Part shown: positions 25,834 to 35,069 of the stretch, one piece after another
Position numbering within the stretch: the first letter of the stretch is position 1
How the letters are laid out: the number at the start of each line of letters is the position of its first letter
NCBI GenBank assembly: GCA_026991575.1
Contig: JALXBF010000191.1
Location: 1-64,000 of the forward strand
Reading direction: 5' to 3'
Length of the DNA stretch: 64,000 nt
From: Planctomycetota bacterium
Lineage (GTDB): Bacteria; Planctomycetota; Planctomycetia; JALXBF01
Program-made: the position numbers and the translations under genes
Notes under the pieces: generated by a model
What the model was told of the DNA's origin: nothing
Databases searched by the model: none
Seen by the model: only the letters and a program-made list of their open reading frames with translations

Positions 25834-28203
25834 ATGTTCTGGTTGCAAAGCCTGGTACTAACCTGGTGGTCGATCGCTGCTGCGGAAGAGCTGCCGTCTG
25901 TGCAGGTCGAAGTGAGCACAGATCTGGATCGGGTGTACGTCGATCAACTTGTCCGCGTCCACGTCGACGTACTCGTGCGTCGGCTACGCACGGACGATCA
26001 CTGGCTTCGCGAGGATCCGATCCCGCGAGACGATCCACCCAAGCTGACGATCCCCTGGCTGAACGGTACCCCCTGGCTGCAGCCGGTGCGAGACCCGGTT
26101 GAGCTGTTGCGGGCCAGGCTGGGCAAGCCAGCAGCCGGCTTTCGGATCAATGATCTCTTCCAGGAAGAGCTGGCGGGACCGTTCTTGCCGCTGATCCGCC
26201 GCCGGCAGCTTCCCGTACCGTTCGATCGTTCCGAGGTTGCGTTGCCCGATGGAACGCTCGCGTACCGCTACCGGCTCACGTTGCCGTTCCGCACCACGCG
26301 TCCCGGCACGACGGTGCCGGTTACCGTGGAGCTGGAGGGAAGCGTGTACGTGGCGTTGCGGTTGATCGGGGATCGCCGCGTGGAGTTGATCGGCGCGTCC
26401 GTACAGGCACGCTCGAATCGCTTCTCACTGCACATCCAACCGCTGCCACTTCGCGGCCGGCCACGTTACTTCACCGGCGCGGTGGGGCGCTTTCGCATCC
26501 GGGCCGAAGTGGACCACAAACGGGTGCGACTGGGTGATCCGATCCGGCTGACGATCGAGATTACCGGGGAAGGGCTACTGGAGCGGATCGCACCACCGCG
26601 GCTCAGCATGCAGCCAGGCTGGCAGCTGTTCCGCGTGCACGATGAGCCGATCTCCAGCGAAGTCTCCGGAAACAGCAGGCGGTTTGTGTACCGGATCCGT
26701 CCTACCAGTACCCGGCTTGAGGCCATTCCTCCCGTGCTCTGGAGCTTCTTCGACCCGGTGCTGGGGCGGTATCAGACGGTAGCCACTGAAGCGATCCCGA
26801 TAGAGGTTCGGCCCGTGCAAGTGGTACGGCTCGAGGAGGAGCCCGCGCGGGCTGGTGTGGCCGAGCGCGACGGTCCCCTGGCTCAGCTGCACGGTGTGCG
26901 GACGGGTTCGATCTTGTTGCGAGACCACCGGCCACTGATCGCCTCGCTGCGTGCACAGCTCAGCATACTCATCCTGCCCGCGGTGCTGGTCCTGGCGTGG
27001 TACGGCGGAGCCTACGCTGTACGCCGTTGGGCCTCATCGCCACGCGTTCGCCGGCGGGAGTGTCGAAGACGGGTGCTCCGCACGCTGGATCAACTGACCG
27101 ACGCGCCACCGCAGGAAGTGGCGGCGAGACTGCCCGAACTCATTGCCGAGCTATTAAGCGACGGGGAACACCTGCCCGAAGGCCGGCGCACCGCTCCGGA
27201 GTTGATGGCGCTATTGGACGTGGTCGTGGTCGATGCCGGCTTGCGAAGGCGAGTGGCCGAGGTGCTTGGTGATTGCGAGCAGGCTCGCTTTGCAGCACGG
27301 CAGCCGGATCGCAAGGAAGTGGCCCGCTGGCAAGCCGCAGTGCGTGAACTGGCGGATTACCTTGCCGATAATCCCCCCCGTCTCCTGACCGCCGTTCTGC
27401 TGCTGGCGGCTACGGTACCGCTGCTGGGACGGGACCCGTCGTTGCCGGCGCAGCGGCGCGAGCAACTGGCCACCATGGCCTACCGGGCCTGGCAACAGGC
27501 TAAGACGGATAACGGCGAGCTCGCCAGCGGTTCATCGGGCTATCGGCTTGCCGCCGCCCGGTATCGGCTGTTGCTAGAGACGGGCCTGCGCAACGGCTAC
27601 GTCCTGTACAACATCGGCACGTGTTATCTGATGGCCGAGGACATGCCGCAAGCGCTCCGCTACTACCTGTGGGCCCGGCAATACATCCCGCGAGACCCGT
27701 GGTTGAACGAGAATCTGGCTGCCGTTCGTAGCCGACTGGCCGCTGTTGCTGCCGCTGGCACCGAGACGATCGAGCTGGAAGACGGCGACCCTGAGGTTGC
27801 TCCGGTCTTATCGGGGCGGGAGTACCAGGCGGGCTGGCTTACGCTGTGGGCGTTCGGCTGGTCGGCGTTCTTCTTAGCCAGCGGCATCGGCTGTGCAAGA
27901 CGTGCTAAGCTGTTTGCGGGGGCGATCCTTGTAGCAGCTGCCTGTGCCGCGGCGTTTCAGATCGTTCGCGAATGGGATCGCGTGCGTCGTCCGACTGCCG
28001 TGGTGCTGACCCAGACGGTGCCCCGGACCGGACCCGGCCTGAGCTATGAAGCGCTCGATGAGCCGCGTCGTCTGGCTGCGGGAATGGTCGCACGACAGAC
28101 GCGGTCGATTGCCGGCTGGGTGGAGCTAGAGTTGGCCGACGGCACCAAGGCGTGGTTGCCGTCGAGGGATGTCGGTGTCATCGAGCCGGCATTCCGCATC
28201 TGA
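25834..28203 (+). CDS. batD: BatD-BatE-like fusion protein
   Basis: A 789-aa protein. After a signal peptide (about 1-17) comes the BatD oxygen-tolerance domain with several beta-sandwich units (about 22-355), including RIRAEVDHKRVRLGDPIRLT near 222. A membrane helix (about 367-390) and a helical segment follow. A TPR unit (about 580-640, YNIGTCYLMAEDMPQALRYY) and an SH3b-like domain at the end (about 720-789, GWVELELADGTKAWLPSRDVG) are the hallmark of BatE, normally a separate protein. Four or more membrane helices are present in all. It ends the cluster. It probably scaffolds the VWA proteins in the periplasm, which is inferred from the family. Confidence 0.83.
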   Translation: MFWLQSLVLTWWSIAAAEELPSVQVEVSTDLDRVYVDQLVRVHVDVLVRRLRTDDHWLREDPIPRDDPPKLTIPWLNGTPWLQPVRDPVELLRARLGKPAAGFRINDLFQEELAGPFLPLIRRRQLPVPFDRSEVALPDGTLAYRYRLTLPFRTTRPGTTVPVTVELEGSVYVALRLIGDRRVELIGASVQARSNRFSLHIQPLPLRGRPRYFTGAVGRFRIRAEVDHKRVRLGDPIRLTIEITGEGLLERIAPPRLSMQPGWQLFRVHDEPISSEVSGNSRRFVYRIRPTSTRLEAIPPVLWSFFDPVLGRYQTVATEAIPIEVRPVQVVRLEEEPARAGVAERDGPLAQLHGVRTGSILLRDHRPLIASLRAQLSILILPAVLVLAWYGGAYAVRRWASSPRVRRRECRRRVLRTLDQLTDAPPQEVAARLPELIAELLSDGEHLPEGRRTAPELMALLDVVVVDAGLRRRVAEVLGDCEQARFAARQPDRKEVARWQAAVRELADYLADNPPRLLTAVLLLAATVPLLGRDPSLPAQRREQLATMAYRAWQQAKTDNGELASGSSGYRLAAARYRLLLETGLRNGYVLYNIGTCYLMAEDMPQALRYYLWARQYIPRDPWLNENLAAVRSRLAAVAAAGTETIELEDGDPEVAPVLSGREYQAGWLTLWAFGWSAFFLASGIGCARRAKLFAGAILVAAACAAAFQIVREWDRVRRPTAVVLTQTVPRTGPGLSYEALDEPRRLAAGMVARQTRSIAGWVELELADGTKAWLPSRDVGVIEPAFRI

Positions 28204-28223
28204 GTGGCCACGGCGGCCGCAGC

Positions 28224-29396
28224 TCACCACTGCTTGCCCGAAAGCTTCGTGATCACCTCCGGATCGCCGTCTGTGATGATCACCTCGTACTCGATGCTTG
28301 CCCCGCCCACACCCGGCAGGTGGAACTTCGGTTCGACGCACAGCACCATGCCGGGTTGCAGTTCCGTTGGATCGTCGGCCACGATGAAGGGCGGTTCAAC
28401 TGTCTCCAGCCCGATCCCGTGACCGGCGAAGCCGCCTAGTTGCTCGGCGCAGCCGTGGTGTTCTGCCACCCGGCGCATGGCGCGGTACAGGTCTCGGCAC
28501 CGGCGACCGGCTCGGGCTTCTGCCACCGCGGCCTGGAGTGCCTCGTATGTCACTTCAAACAGGCGGCGCACGGGATCCGGTGTCGCACCGGCGGTGGTGA
28601 CCCGCAGGACATCGAACTGATAGCCCCCCGCGGCGCCGATGACGTCCAGATACACGATGTCGCCCTCGGCCAGCCGTCGGGAGGTTGCCTGGGGCCAGCG
28701 GGAGCCAACCCGGCTCCACGGCCCGCTGTGGACACGCAGGTAGCGGACGAAATCTGCGCCGGCACGAAGTGCGGTGGCCGTTCCAACGGCGCACACGTGG
28801 GTCTCCGGAACCCCCGGCTCGGCAGCAGCAATGGCGGCCTCCAGCGCTACGTCGGCAATCCGCGCCGCATGCCGCAGGAGCTCCTGCTCTGCGGGGGACT
28901 TGATCATCCGCAGCTCCCACAGCTGGTCATCCACCACAACCAGCTCCCGGCCCAGCACCGTCTCAAATTCTTCCTCATGCAGGTCCGGCAAAATGTCCAG
29001 GCCGGCAACGGCCACGGTGTCTGAGGAGCGGAACAGCTCGGCTGCGCGCCGACCGAGATCACAACCAAGGTCCGTCGTGACGACCACCTCGTCGGCCACC
29101 ACGAGATCTTCTCGGTAGCTGCCGTCGCAGAACAGCAGGACCGGACGGCCTGGGTCGGCCGGTATGACGGTCGCCGCGTAGCCGAACGAACGGAACGACC
29201 GGTACGGGGCAACCGTGGGGAAGGGCGGGAAGTGGTTGCTCAAGTAGGCCGACGGGCCAGGGCGGTCGTAGAACGGGCCGCCAAAAGCGATCAGGCCAGC
29301 ACAATTCAGGCGTTGGCATAAGTCGCGTGCTGCCTGCTGACGACGGACCACTTCGGCACGGTCGATGGAAGGGGGCGTTGGTTGGGGGTCGCTCAT
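28224..29396 (-). CDS. M24 metallopeptidase (Xaa-Pro aminopeptidase-like)
   Basis: A 390-aa protein with a creatinase-type N-terminal domain (about 1-155) and an M24 pita-bread domain. The five metal ligands can be placed: Asp in VYLDVIG, Asp in YQFDVLR, His in GFAGHGIGLE, Glu in LCVEPKF and Glu in ASIEYEV. It should cleave an N-terminal residue before proline or act on a related C-N bond in the cytosol. The frame stays open upstream of 29396, but the ATG there has AGGAAG upstream and matches the family start. It converges with the Bat cluster, 20 bases apart. Confidence 0.9.
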   Translation of the reverse strand: MSDPQPTPPSIDRAEVVRRQQAARDLCQRLNCAGLIAFGGPFYDRPGPSAYLSNHFPPFPTVAPYRSFRSFGYAATVIPADPGRPVLLFCDGSYREDLVVADEVVVTTDLGCDLGRRAAELFRSSDTVAVAGLDILPDLHEEEFETVLGRELVVVDDQLWELRMIKSPAEQELLRHAARIADVALEAAIAAAEPGVPETHVCAVGTATALRAGADFVRYLRVHSGPWSRVGSRWPQATSRRLAEGDIVYLDVIGAAGGYQFDVLRVTTAGATPDPVRRLFEVTYEALQAAVAEARAGRRCRDLYRAMRRVAEHHGCAEQLGGFAGHGIGLETVEPPFIVADDPTELQPGMVLCVEPKFHLPGVGGASIEYEVIITDGDPEVITKLSGKQW

Positions 29397-29634
29397 TACG
29401 GTTGCTTCCTGAGCATCACCCTGGCTACCGGGAAACGCTCTTCGCCCGCTGCGGATCCATTCTAGGGGCATGGTCGTGAGTCCGGCCGGAAGCGCCTGGC
29501 CGGCAATAATGAACAGGTGCGCCGGGCGATGCCGCCGGGCGCAGCAGGGCCAGCGTGGCTGGATCAGCCCTGGTGTGGCCGACCGACAAACGCTGTGGCA
29601 CTGGACTAACTGAACCCGCGGAGGTGGCGATCCA

Positions 29635-29997
29635 ATGGGCGGGCCGATCGAGACGTTTCCGAACGCTTTCCCTGAGCGCGAGTACGAGATCGAGATCCGC
29701 TGCCCTGAGTACACGGCAGTGTGCCCCAGGACCGGACAGCCGGACTTCGGCGAGATCCGCATCATCTACGTGCCGGCCGCGGCGTGCATTGAGCTGAAGT
29801 CGTTGAAGTACTACCTGCAGTCGTATCGAAACCGCGGGATTTTCTACGAGACGGCGGTGAATCAGATTCTTGATGACGTTGTCGCAAGCTGTCAGCCACG
29901 TCGCTGCACGGTGATCGGATTGTTTCGGCCTCGTGGTGGCATGACGACGACCGTCACGGCAACTTATGTGTGCAAGAGAAACGGCGGCGATGACTGA
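29635..29997 (+). CDS. queF: NADPH-dependent 7-cyano-7-deazaguanine reductase
   Basis: A 120-aa type I QueF, the T-fold enzyme that reduces preQ0 to preQ1 in queuosine synthesis. The catalytic Cys is in AVCPRTGQPDFGE near residue 30, with the Asp seven residues later. The NADPH-site motif ELKSLKYYLQSYRN is near 58-71. The start has GGAGGT nine bases upstream. Its last eight bases overlap the next gene. queC, an earlier step of the same pathway, is at 38.2-38.9 kb on the other strand. No preQ1 riboswitch was recognised in the leader. Confidence 0.96.
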   Translation: MGGPIETFPNAFPEREYEIEIRCPEYTAVCPRTGQPDFGEIRIIYVPAAACIELKSLKYYLQSYRNRGIFYETAVNQILDDVVASCQPRRCTVIGLFRPRGGMTTTVTATYVCKRNGGDD

Positions 29998-31330
29998 ACC
30001 GGCGGCATTGGAACTTGAGCGCGAACCGGATGTGACCGAAGGTGCTGAGCCGACGCTGCTAGTGGCCACGCCTGAGGGGGATGTGTGCGATGTGCCCGGT
30101 CTGCCGGCCTTCGGTCGATCGGGCCGGTTAGTCCAGAAGCTTGATCCCGACGAATTGATTCCGATGCCGTATGGTACTCAGTTGTACCTACTGCCGGGTC
30201 GTCGTCCGGCGGTAGCCGCTGGGCAAGAGGAGCAGCTACCGGAGGGCGCTGTGGCTGTTGCCGCGTTCCTGCCCCCGCGGTACACCGCGCTGCGGTTGGC
30301 TGCGTACACGGTCCTGCCGGGCGCGCCGCAGCTGCCCTTGTACTGTTACGCCGCCGTGTGTTGGTATCGCGGCCAGTTCCACGTGGCGGCCATCGAGGTG
30401 GACCAGGACCCAAAGCACGACCCTCAGATGTTTCTGCCGCGGGTGTTGCGCCGATATGTGAAGCGGATGCGCAAGCAGTACCCGCGGAATCGGATTGTCG
30501 GGCATCTGGCTGACCGCTGCGCGCTGCGCTACGGCTGTGCCAACGCCATGAATTTCTTCTACCGCCGGTGGGAAATGCCGATTCCAGTGGCGGCTGCGTG
30601 CAATGCGGCCTGTGTCGGTTGCATTTCGGCCCAGCCGGACAGTCCGATTGAGCCGCCCCAGCAACGGCTGGACTTCACACCGGAGGTGAGCGAAATCGTT
30701 GAGATCGCGGTGCCACATCTGGAGCAAGCACCGGGGGCCATGGTGTCGTTCGGTCAGGGGTGTGAGGGGGAGCCGCTGATGCGCGCCGAACTGATCGAAG
30801 AAGCGATTCGTGCGATCCGCCGTCAAACCGCCCGCGGCACGATCCACCTCAACACGAATGGCAGCCGGCCGGATGCGCTGCGCCGCCTTTGCGCCGCCGG
30901 GCTCGACTCAGTGCGCATCAGCATGAACAGCGTGTACCGCCCCTGGTACGAACTCTACTACCGGCCGCGCGGCTACTGCTTCGAAGACGTGCTCGAATCG
31001 TTTCGGGTTGCGCGTGAGCATGGCTGTTTCGTGTCCCTGAACTACTTGACGTTTCCCGGAGTGACGGACTCGGTGGTGGAGACGGACGCGTTCCGCCGTT
31101 TCCTGAACGACGTTCGCCCGAACATGGTTCAGTGGCGGAACCTGAACATTGATCCTGACGTCTACGTCGAGCTGCTGGGCGTCGAGCAGGAGCTGGCCGC
31201 TGTGGGCCTAAAATGCTGGATCGAGCGGCTGCGTGAGGAGTTTCCGTGGCTGCGTCACGGTTACTTGAACCCCCCGCGCGAGTTGTGGTCCGGTGGGAGC
31301 TGGGCCGAGGTGTTTCGCGCGGGCCAATGA
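29990..31330 (+). CDS. Radical SAM protein of unknown function, coupled to queF
   Basis: A 446-aa protein. The SAM iron-sulfur cluster motif CNAACVGC (CxxxCxxC) is at residues 204-211, unusually far in, after a roughly 200-residue N-terminal domain that ends in CALRYGCANAMNFFYRRWE. The radical SAM barrel follows with FGQGCEGEPLM and LNTNGSRPDALRRL, the usual glycine-rich SAM site. It resembles an uncharacterised family of radical SAM proteins. The start ATG lies inside the end of queF (overlap 8 bases), which argues for co-translation. A role in deazapurine or RNA modification is possible from context only. The substrate is unknown. Confidence 0.85.
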   Translation: MTEPAALELEREPDVTEGAEPTLLVATPEGDVCDVPGLPAFGRSGRLVQKLDPDELIPMPYGTQLYLLPGRRPAVAAGQEEQLPEGAVAVAAFLPPRYTALRLAAYTVLPGAPQLPLYCYAAVCWYRGQFHVAAIEVDQDPKHDPQMFLPRVLRRYVKRMRKQYPRNRIVGHLADRCALRYGCANAMNFFYRRWEMPIPVAAACNAACVGCISAQPDSPIEPPQQRLDFTPEVSEIVEIAVPHLEQAPGAMVSFGQGCEGEPLMRAELIEEAIRAIRRQTARGTIHLNTNGSRPDALRRLCAAGLDSVRISMNSVYRPWYELYYRPRGYCFEDVLESFRVAREHGCFVSLNYLTFPGVTDSVVETDAFRRFLNDVRPNMVQWRNLNIDPDVYVELLGVEQELAAVGLKCWIERLREEFPWLRHGYLNPPRELWSGGSWAEVFRAGQ

Positions 31331-31387
31331 GTTAGGACGTGGCGCGGTGCACGGGAACGATCGTGGCTTGGGAAGGAGGGAAGTACA

Positions 31388-32239
31388 GTGGCCACCCCCT
31401 TGTTCTCGGTTCACGGCGGTCATTCTCGGTACGGAGACGGCACTGGCGACATCTGGCAGTTCGCTGAGGCAGCAGAGCGGGCCGGCCTGATCGCGTTCGG
31501 CTTCTCAGAGCATCTACCTGAGCCGAGCCACCGAACCTTCCGTTCCGAGCACCTCTTCCTGGGGCAGCGGGACCGTGCCTGGTATGTCGATTACATGGAC
31601 GACGTTGACACGGTCCGACATGGCTTTGCAGCGACGGTGGACATCCTCTGCAGCATCGAGGTGGACTACATACGCGGTGCGCGAGAGTGGGTCCTGAGCC
31701 AACTGGCGCGGCTCGACCTGGACTACGTCGTCGGATCGGTGCATTACGTGCGGCTCGAGGACGAGGACGTCTGCATCGACGCAGACCGCGAATCCGCCGA
31801 GGAGGCCGTGAGGCGCGCAGGCGGCGAGGAAGCTCTTTTCCTAACGTACCTCCAGCACGTTCGCGAGCTGCTGCAGTGGGGCCTGGTCGATGTTGTAGCC
31901 CATTTCGACCTGGTCAAGATGCACTTTGGCGCGTTTCCGGAGACCCCCCGGTTACGGGCCGCCGTGGAAGAGACACTGGAGGTGATGAGGACGGCGAAAG
32001 CCGTGATCGAAATCAACACACGCGGTCTTAAGAAACCATGCCGCCGCATGTACCCTGAACCGTGGATCCTCGCCCTGGCGTGCCGCATGGGGATCCCCGT
32101 GACCCTCTCCGATGACTCACACAGCCCCGAGGAGGTCGGCTTCAAACTCGAAGAAGCCGCCCGGATGGCATACGATGCCGGCTATCGCCGGTTGACCCGC
32201 TTCCACCAGGGGCGGAAGCGATCCACCATTCCGCTGTAA
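31388..32239 (+). CDS. PHP-domain histidinol-phosphatase family protein
   Basis: A 283-aa PHP protein. Metal-binding motifs are HGGHSR near residue 9, FGFSEHLPEP near 38, the IEVDYI block near 90, GSVHYV near 117, a HFDLVK segment near 175 and DDSHSPEEV near 242. HisK/HisJ-type enzymes of this size dephosphorylate L-histidinol phosphate, but other phosphoester substrates occur. The start is GTG at 31388 with a strong AAGGAGGG seven bases upstream. It follows the radical SAM gene by 57 bases. No other histidine biosynthesis gene is nearby, so the substrate is not certain. Confidence 0.88.
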   Translation: MATPLFSVHGGHSRYGDGTGDIWQFAEAAERAGLIAFGFSEHLPEPSHRTFRSEHLFLGQRDRAWYVDYMDDVDTVRHGFAATVDILCSIEVDYIRGAREWVLSQLARLDLDYVVGSVHYVRLEDEDVCIDADRESAEEAVRRAGGEEALFLTYLQHVRELLQWGLVDVVAHFDLVKMHFGAFPETPRLRAAVEETLEVMRTAKAVIEINTRGLKKPCRRMYPEPWILALACRMGIPVTLSDDSHSPEEVGFKLEEAARMAYDAGYRRLTRFHQGRKRSTIPL

Positions 32240-32424
32240 TCGCAGGAACAGCTTAGCCGCTATGGCCGCACGAGCGACCGGGCCAGGTCTAGCGCAGCTG
32301 GAACGACTGAGCAGCAGTATTCTGCGTGGGCAGCCCTGGCCGGCTCAGTTGGCTCGTGCTCGACAGCGTGTGGCGTTCTTGGCAGAATAGGCGGCGACTG
32401 CAAGAGCAAGGAGGCTGACGTGCG

Positions 32425-33540
32425 ATGTTCCGGCGTCGTGTGGACTGGCCAATCCTGGCGGCGGCTGCCCTGTTGGTTGCCATCGGACTGGATGCACTAC
32501 GAGCTACGGAACGGTCCGTTGCTGGCGTTCCGCTGATGCACCGGCAGCTTGCGTGGCTCGGGCTGGCGCTGGTTGCGGCTGCGGGCGTTGCAGCGGTACC
32601 GGCTCGCCTGATCAAGCTTGCCTGGCTTCCGGCTTGGGTTGCGACGGTTGCCGCGCTGAGTGTGGTCCTGATGCAGCCGCCGATCAACGGGGCTCGGAGT
32701 TGGTTTCGGCTGGGAGCGGTCAGCATGCAACCCTCCGAGCTGGCGAAGCTGACCGTGGGGCTATCACTGGCGGCCGTGGCCGGCAGCTATCGCAGGCTGA
32801 GGGCACGCCAGATCGCCCTCCTAGCCGGTCTGGTAGCAGTGCCGATGGCGTTGACGCTGCTTCAGCCGGACGTCGGGTCAGCCGCGGTGCTCGTTCCGAT
32901 GTGGCTGGGGGTGCTGTTTGCTGCGGGGGCCTCGTGGCGGTGGCTCACCCTGCACGCGGTCGTGATCGCTGCAGCGGCACTGGCCGCATGGCCGGCGTTG
33001 ACCCCCGAGCAAAAGGCTCGCTTTACGTCGTTCTTGCGTCAGCGCGACCTGGGACCGCCTGAACTGGACGAGGGCTATCAGCTGCACCAGTCCAAACGAA
33101 TCATCGTGCAAGCTGGCCTACTGGGCAGCCGATCCGCGCTTGAGGTCCACTTGCCCATGGCCCACAACGACTTTGTCTTTGCTCTCGTGGTCGGGCGGCG
33201 CGGCCTGGTAGGAGCCGTGGCTGTGATTGCGTCCGTGGTGGTCATCACGGTGCGCTTGCTGCGGCGAGCTGCCCGAGCGGACGACCGCAGCTCGGCACTC
33301 CTGGCGGTCGCGGTCGCATGCTGGCTGGCTGCCCAGGCGCTGACGAACGTTGCCATGACGGTGGGGCTAGCACCGATCACCGGCATCACGCTGCCACTGG
33401 TGAGCTACGGCGGGACAAGCTTGCTGAGCGTGGTTCTGGCTCTGACGCTTAGTATGAAACTTACGGCGCCGGCGGCGACGCCCAGTTGCGCCATGTCCGT
33501 GCGTGCTCCTCGGTGGGAGACCGCATGGATCGGCCGGTAG
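32425..33540 (+). CDS. SEDS-family peptidoglycan polymerase (RodA/FtsW type)
   Basis: A 371-aa protein with about ten membrane helices. INGARSWFRLGAVSMQPSEL near 93-112 is the SEDS signature, and LVSYGGTSLLSVVLAL near the end is the family closing block. SEDS proteins polymerise lipid II into glycan strands with a partner transpeptidase. The loop that carries the catalytic Asp (AHNDFVFALV) keeps the Asp, but neighbouring positions differ from the usual HTDFIF/GEE pattern: PM replaces PE and GRRGL replaces GEEXGL. No penicillin-binding protein, mreB or ftsZ is nearby. An AAGGAGG sits 10 bases before the ATG. Confidence 0.88.
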   Translation: MFRRRVDWPILAAAALLVAIGLDALRATERSVAGVPLMHRQLAWLGLALVAAAGVAAVPARLIKLAWLPAWVATVAALSVVLMQPPINGARSWFRLGAVSMQPSELAKLTVGLSLAAVAGSYRRLRARQIALLAGLVAVPMALTLLQPDVGSAAVLVPMWLGVLFAAGASWRWLTLHAVVIAAAALAAWPALTPEQKARFTSFLRQRDLGPPELDEGYQLHQSKRIIVQAGLLGSRSALEVHLPMAHNDFVFALVVGRRGLVGAVAVIASVVVITVRLLRRAARADDRSSALLAVAVACWLAAQALTNVAMTVGLAPITGITLPLVSYGGTSLLSVVLALTLSMKLTAPAATPSCAMSVRAPRWETAWIGR

Positions 33541-33597
33541 GGGAAGCGACCGTGGGGGGCGGCAGCAGGCAGCAACGGCGCGGCCCGGACTTCCAGA

Positions 33598-34260
33598 TCA
33601 GCTTCGGTGCTTGCTGACCGAGCCCGTTTCCTGCTCCATCATTCGCGGTGTCATCTCACTGGATCCGTCCTCTTGCTCGACAGCCCGCAACACGGCCGAG
33701 AAGAACGCATCCAGGCTGCGGCGGGTCGCTTTGCTGATCGGGACCACCGGCTGAACCAGATCGGCGGCGATCTCAGGAGCTTCTTGCGTCAGAAACCGTC
33801 TCACCGCTGCCTGTCCGGCCAAGGGCAGCCCGTCGCTGTCCGACGCCTCGGCAACGTCCGCGGCGATAGGTCGCCGGGGCGAGCCATCAAGCGTCTCAGT
33901 CGGGCCGCGGTTCGATGTGTGGACAAGCCAACCGACGATGGCCAGTAGCGCGGTCATGACGAGCAGGCCGAGGGTCGGTTGCGTCCAGCTGGAGCGGAAG
34001 GCTGGCTCGCTCACTGGAGCCGCAGGTAGACCGGCCGATACCGCGGCGGCTGCGGGACGCGACGCGTCCGGCCCCGTGGTGGTGGCAGCGGCCAGCCCGC
34101 GGAGGCCGACGGCCAAGGCCTGGTATCCAGCGTAGAGCCGTGCGCAGGAGGGGCACATGGCCCGGTGCTCGGCCGCCTCGGGCTGCTCCATTGCCTGAGC
34201 CGGTGGCCGGCCTTCATCGAGTAGTTCATTGAGCAGACGTTCGAATTCGTCGCAGAGCAT
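33598..34260 (-). CDS. Anti-sigma factor-like membrane protein
   Basis: A 220-aa protein. The N-terminus (1-60) has CDEFERLLNELLDEG and an HRAMCPSC zinc-binding motif, as in zinc-finger anti-sigma factors. One membrane helix lies near residues 97-115 (LGLLVMTALLAIVGWLV), and the C-terminus (about 115-220) is outside. It is encoded 33 bases after an ECF sigma factor gene on the same strand, the standard sigma/anti-sigma pair. It should hold the sigma factor until an envelope signal releases it. Confidence 0.82.
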   Translation of the reverse strand: MLCDEFERLLNELLDEGRPPAQAMEQPEAAEHRAMCPSCARLYAGYQALAVGLRGLAAATTTGPDASRPAAAAVSAGLPAAPVSEPAFRSSWTQPTLGLLVMTALLAIVGWLVHTSNRGPTETLDGSPRRPIAADVAEASDSDGLPLAGQAAVRRFLTQEAPEIAADLVQPVVPISKATRRSLDAFFSAVLRAVEQEDGSSEMTPRMMEQETGSVSKHRS

Positions 34261-34293
34261 AGCTCTTCCCCAGCGTGGCCCGGTCCACCGTTG

Positions 34294-34908
34294 CTAGCGA
34301 AGCAGGCGGTCCAGGCTTACGGTCGTGCCGCGGACCTTTTCTGCATTCCAGCCCTGCTGAGCCAACTTCCGTGCCAGCTCACCGCGAGCCCGATGCAGCC
34401 AGGTCTTAACCGTGCCGATGGGCCGGTCCAGAATCGCGGCGATCTCGTCGTAGCCCTTGCCCTCCAGATGGAAGAGCCGCACAACGGTTCGGTACTCCGG
34501 TCGGAGTTCGGCCAGCGCGTTGCGCAGCGCCTCCAGCAGCGCCTCATTCAGCTCCGGAGCCGGATCCACCGGCGACGGCGCTACCAGCTCCGCGTCGGCC
34601 GCCAGCACGGGACCGCGGCGGTGGTTGCGGGCCAGCGTCGTGCGGCAACGATTCACCGCGATCGATGCCACCCAACTGTGCAATGGCCGCCGTTGGTCCC
34701 AGCTCGCCAGGTGTTTGAATACCCGGAGAAAGACCTCCTGGATGGTATCTTCCGCGTCCGGCCCGTGGCCCAGCATACGGAAGCACACGCCGGAGACGAC
34801 CGGACCGAGCCGCGCGACGAGTTCGTCGCGTGCCGTCGCGTCGCCGGCCAGTGACCGTTGCACTAGCTGGACGTCAAGCTCGTGCTGATCCACGGTACAC
34901 GCGCCCAT
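34294..34908 (-). CDS. ECF RNA polymerase sigma factor
   Basis: A 204-aa sigma-70 family protein. Region 2 reads DAEDTIQEVFLRVFKHL (about 52-68) and then SWVASIAVNRCRT. Region 4 has the helix-turn-helix block GKGYDEIAAILDRPIGTVKTWLHRAR near 150-175. A long upstream extension of the frame is not protein-like, so ATG at 34908 is used. GTG at 34893 is also possible. The anti-sigma gene follows directly. Its target genes cannot be told from this window. Confidence 0.92.
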   Translation of the reverse strand: MGACTVDQHELDVQLVQRSLAGDATARDELVARLGPVVSGVCFRMLGHGPDAEDTIQEVFLRVFKHLASWDQRRPLHSWVASIAVNRCRTTLARNHRRGPVLAADAELVAPSPVDPAPELNEALLEALRNALAELRPEYRTVVRLFHLEGKGYDEIAAILDRPIGTVKTWLHRARGELARKLAQQGWNAEKVRGTTVSLDRLLR

Positions 34909-35069
34909 TCTGCAAGAGAATACCGCTGGCTGCGCTTTTGGTTTCAGCGAGGCCCGGCTGACCGCCGCCCCAGCCACAGAGGCGTGCCGGTCAGCCGCCG
35001 ACACAGCACAGCGGTGCTGGTGCGGGCTGGGTTGGCCGAGCGCGGTCGCCCGGCGGCGTTGCCGGTCTG

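Noticed and set aside
29397-29634. preQ1 riboswitch before queF
   Set aside because: GC-rich repeats exist, but none fit the preQ1-I or preQ1-II consensus that I know.
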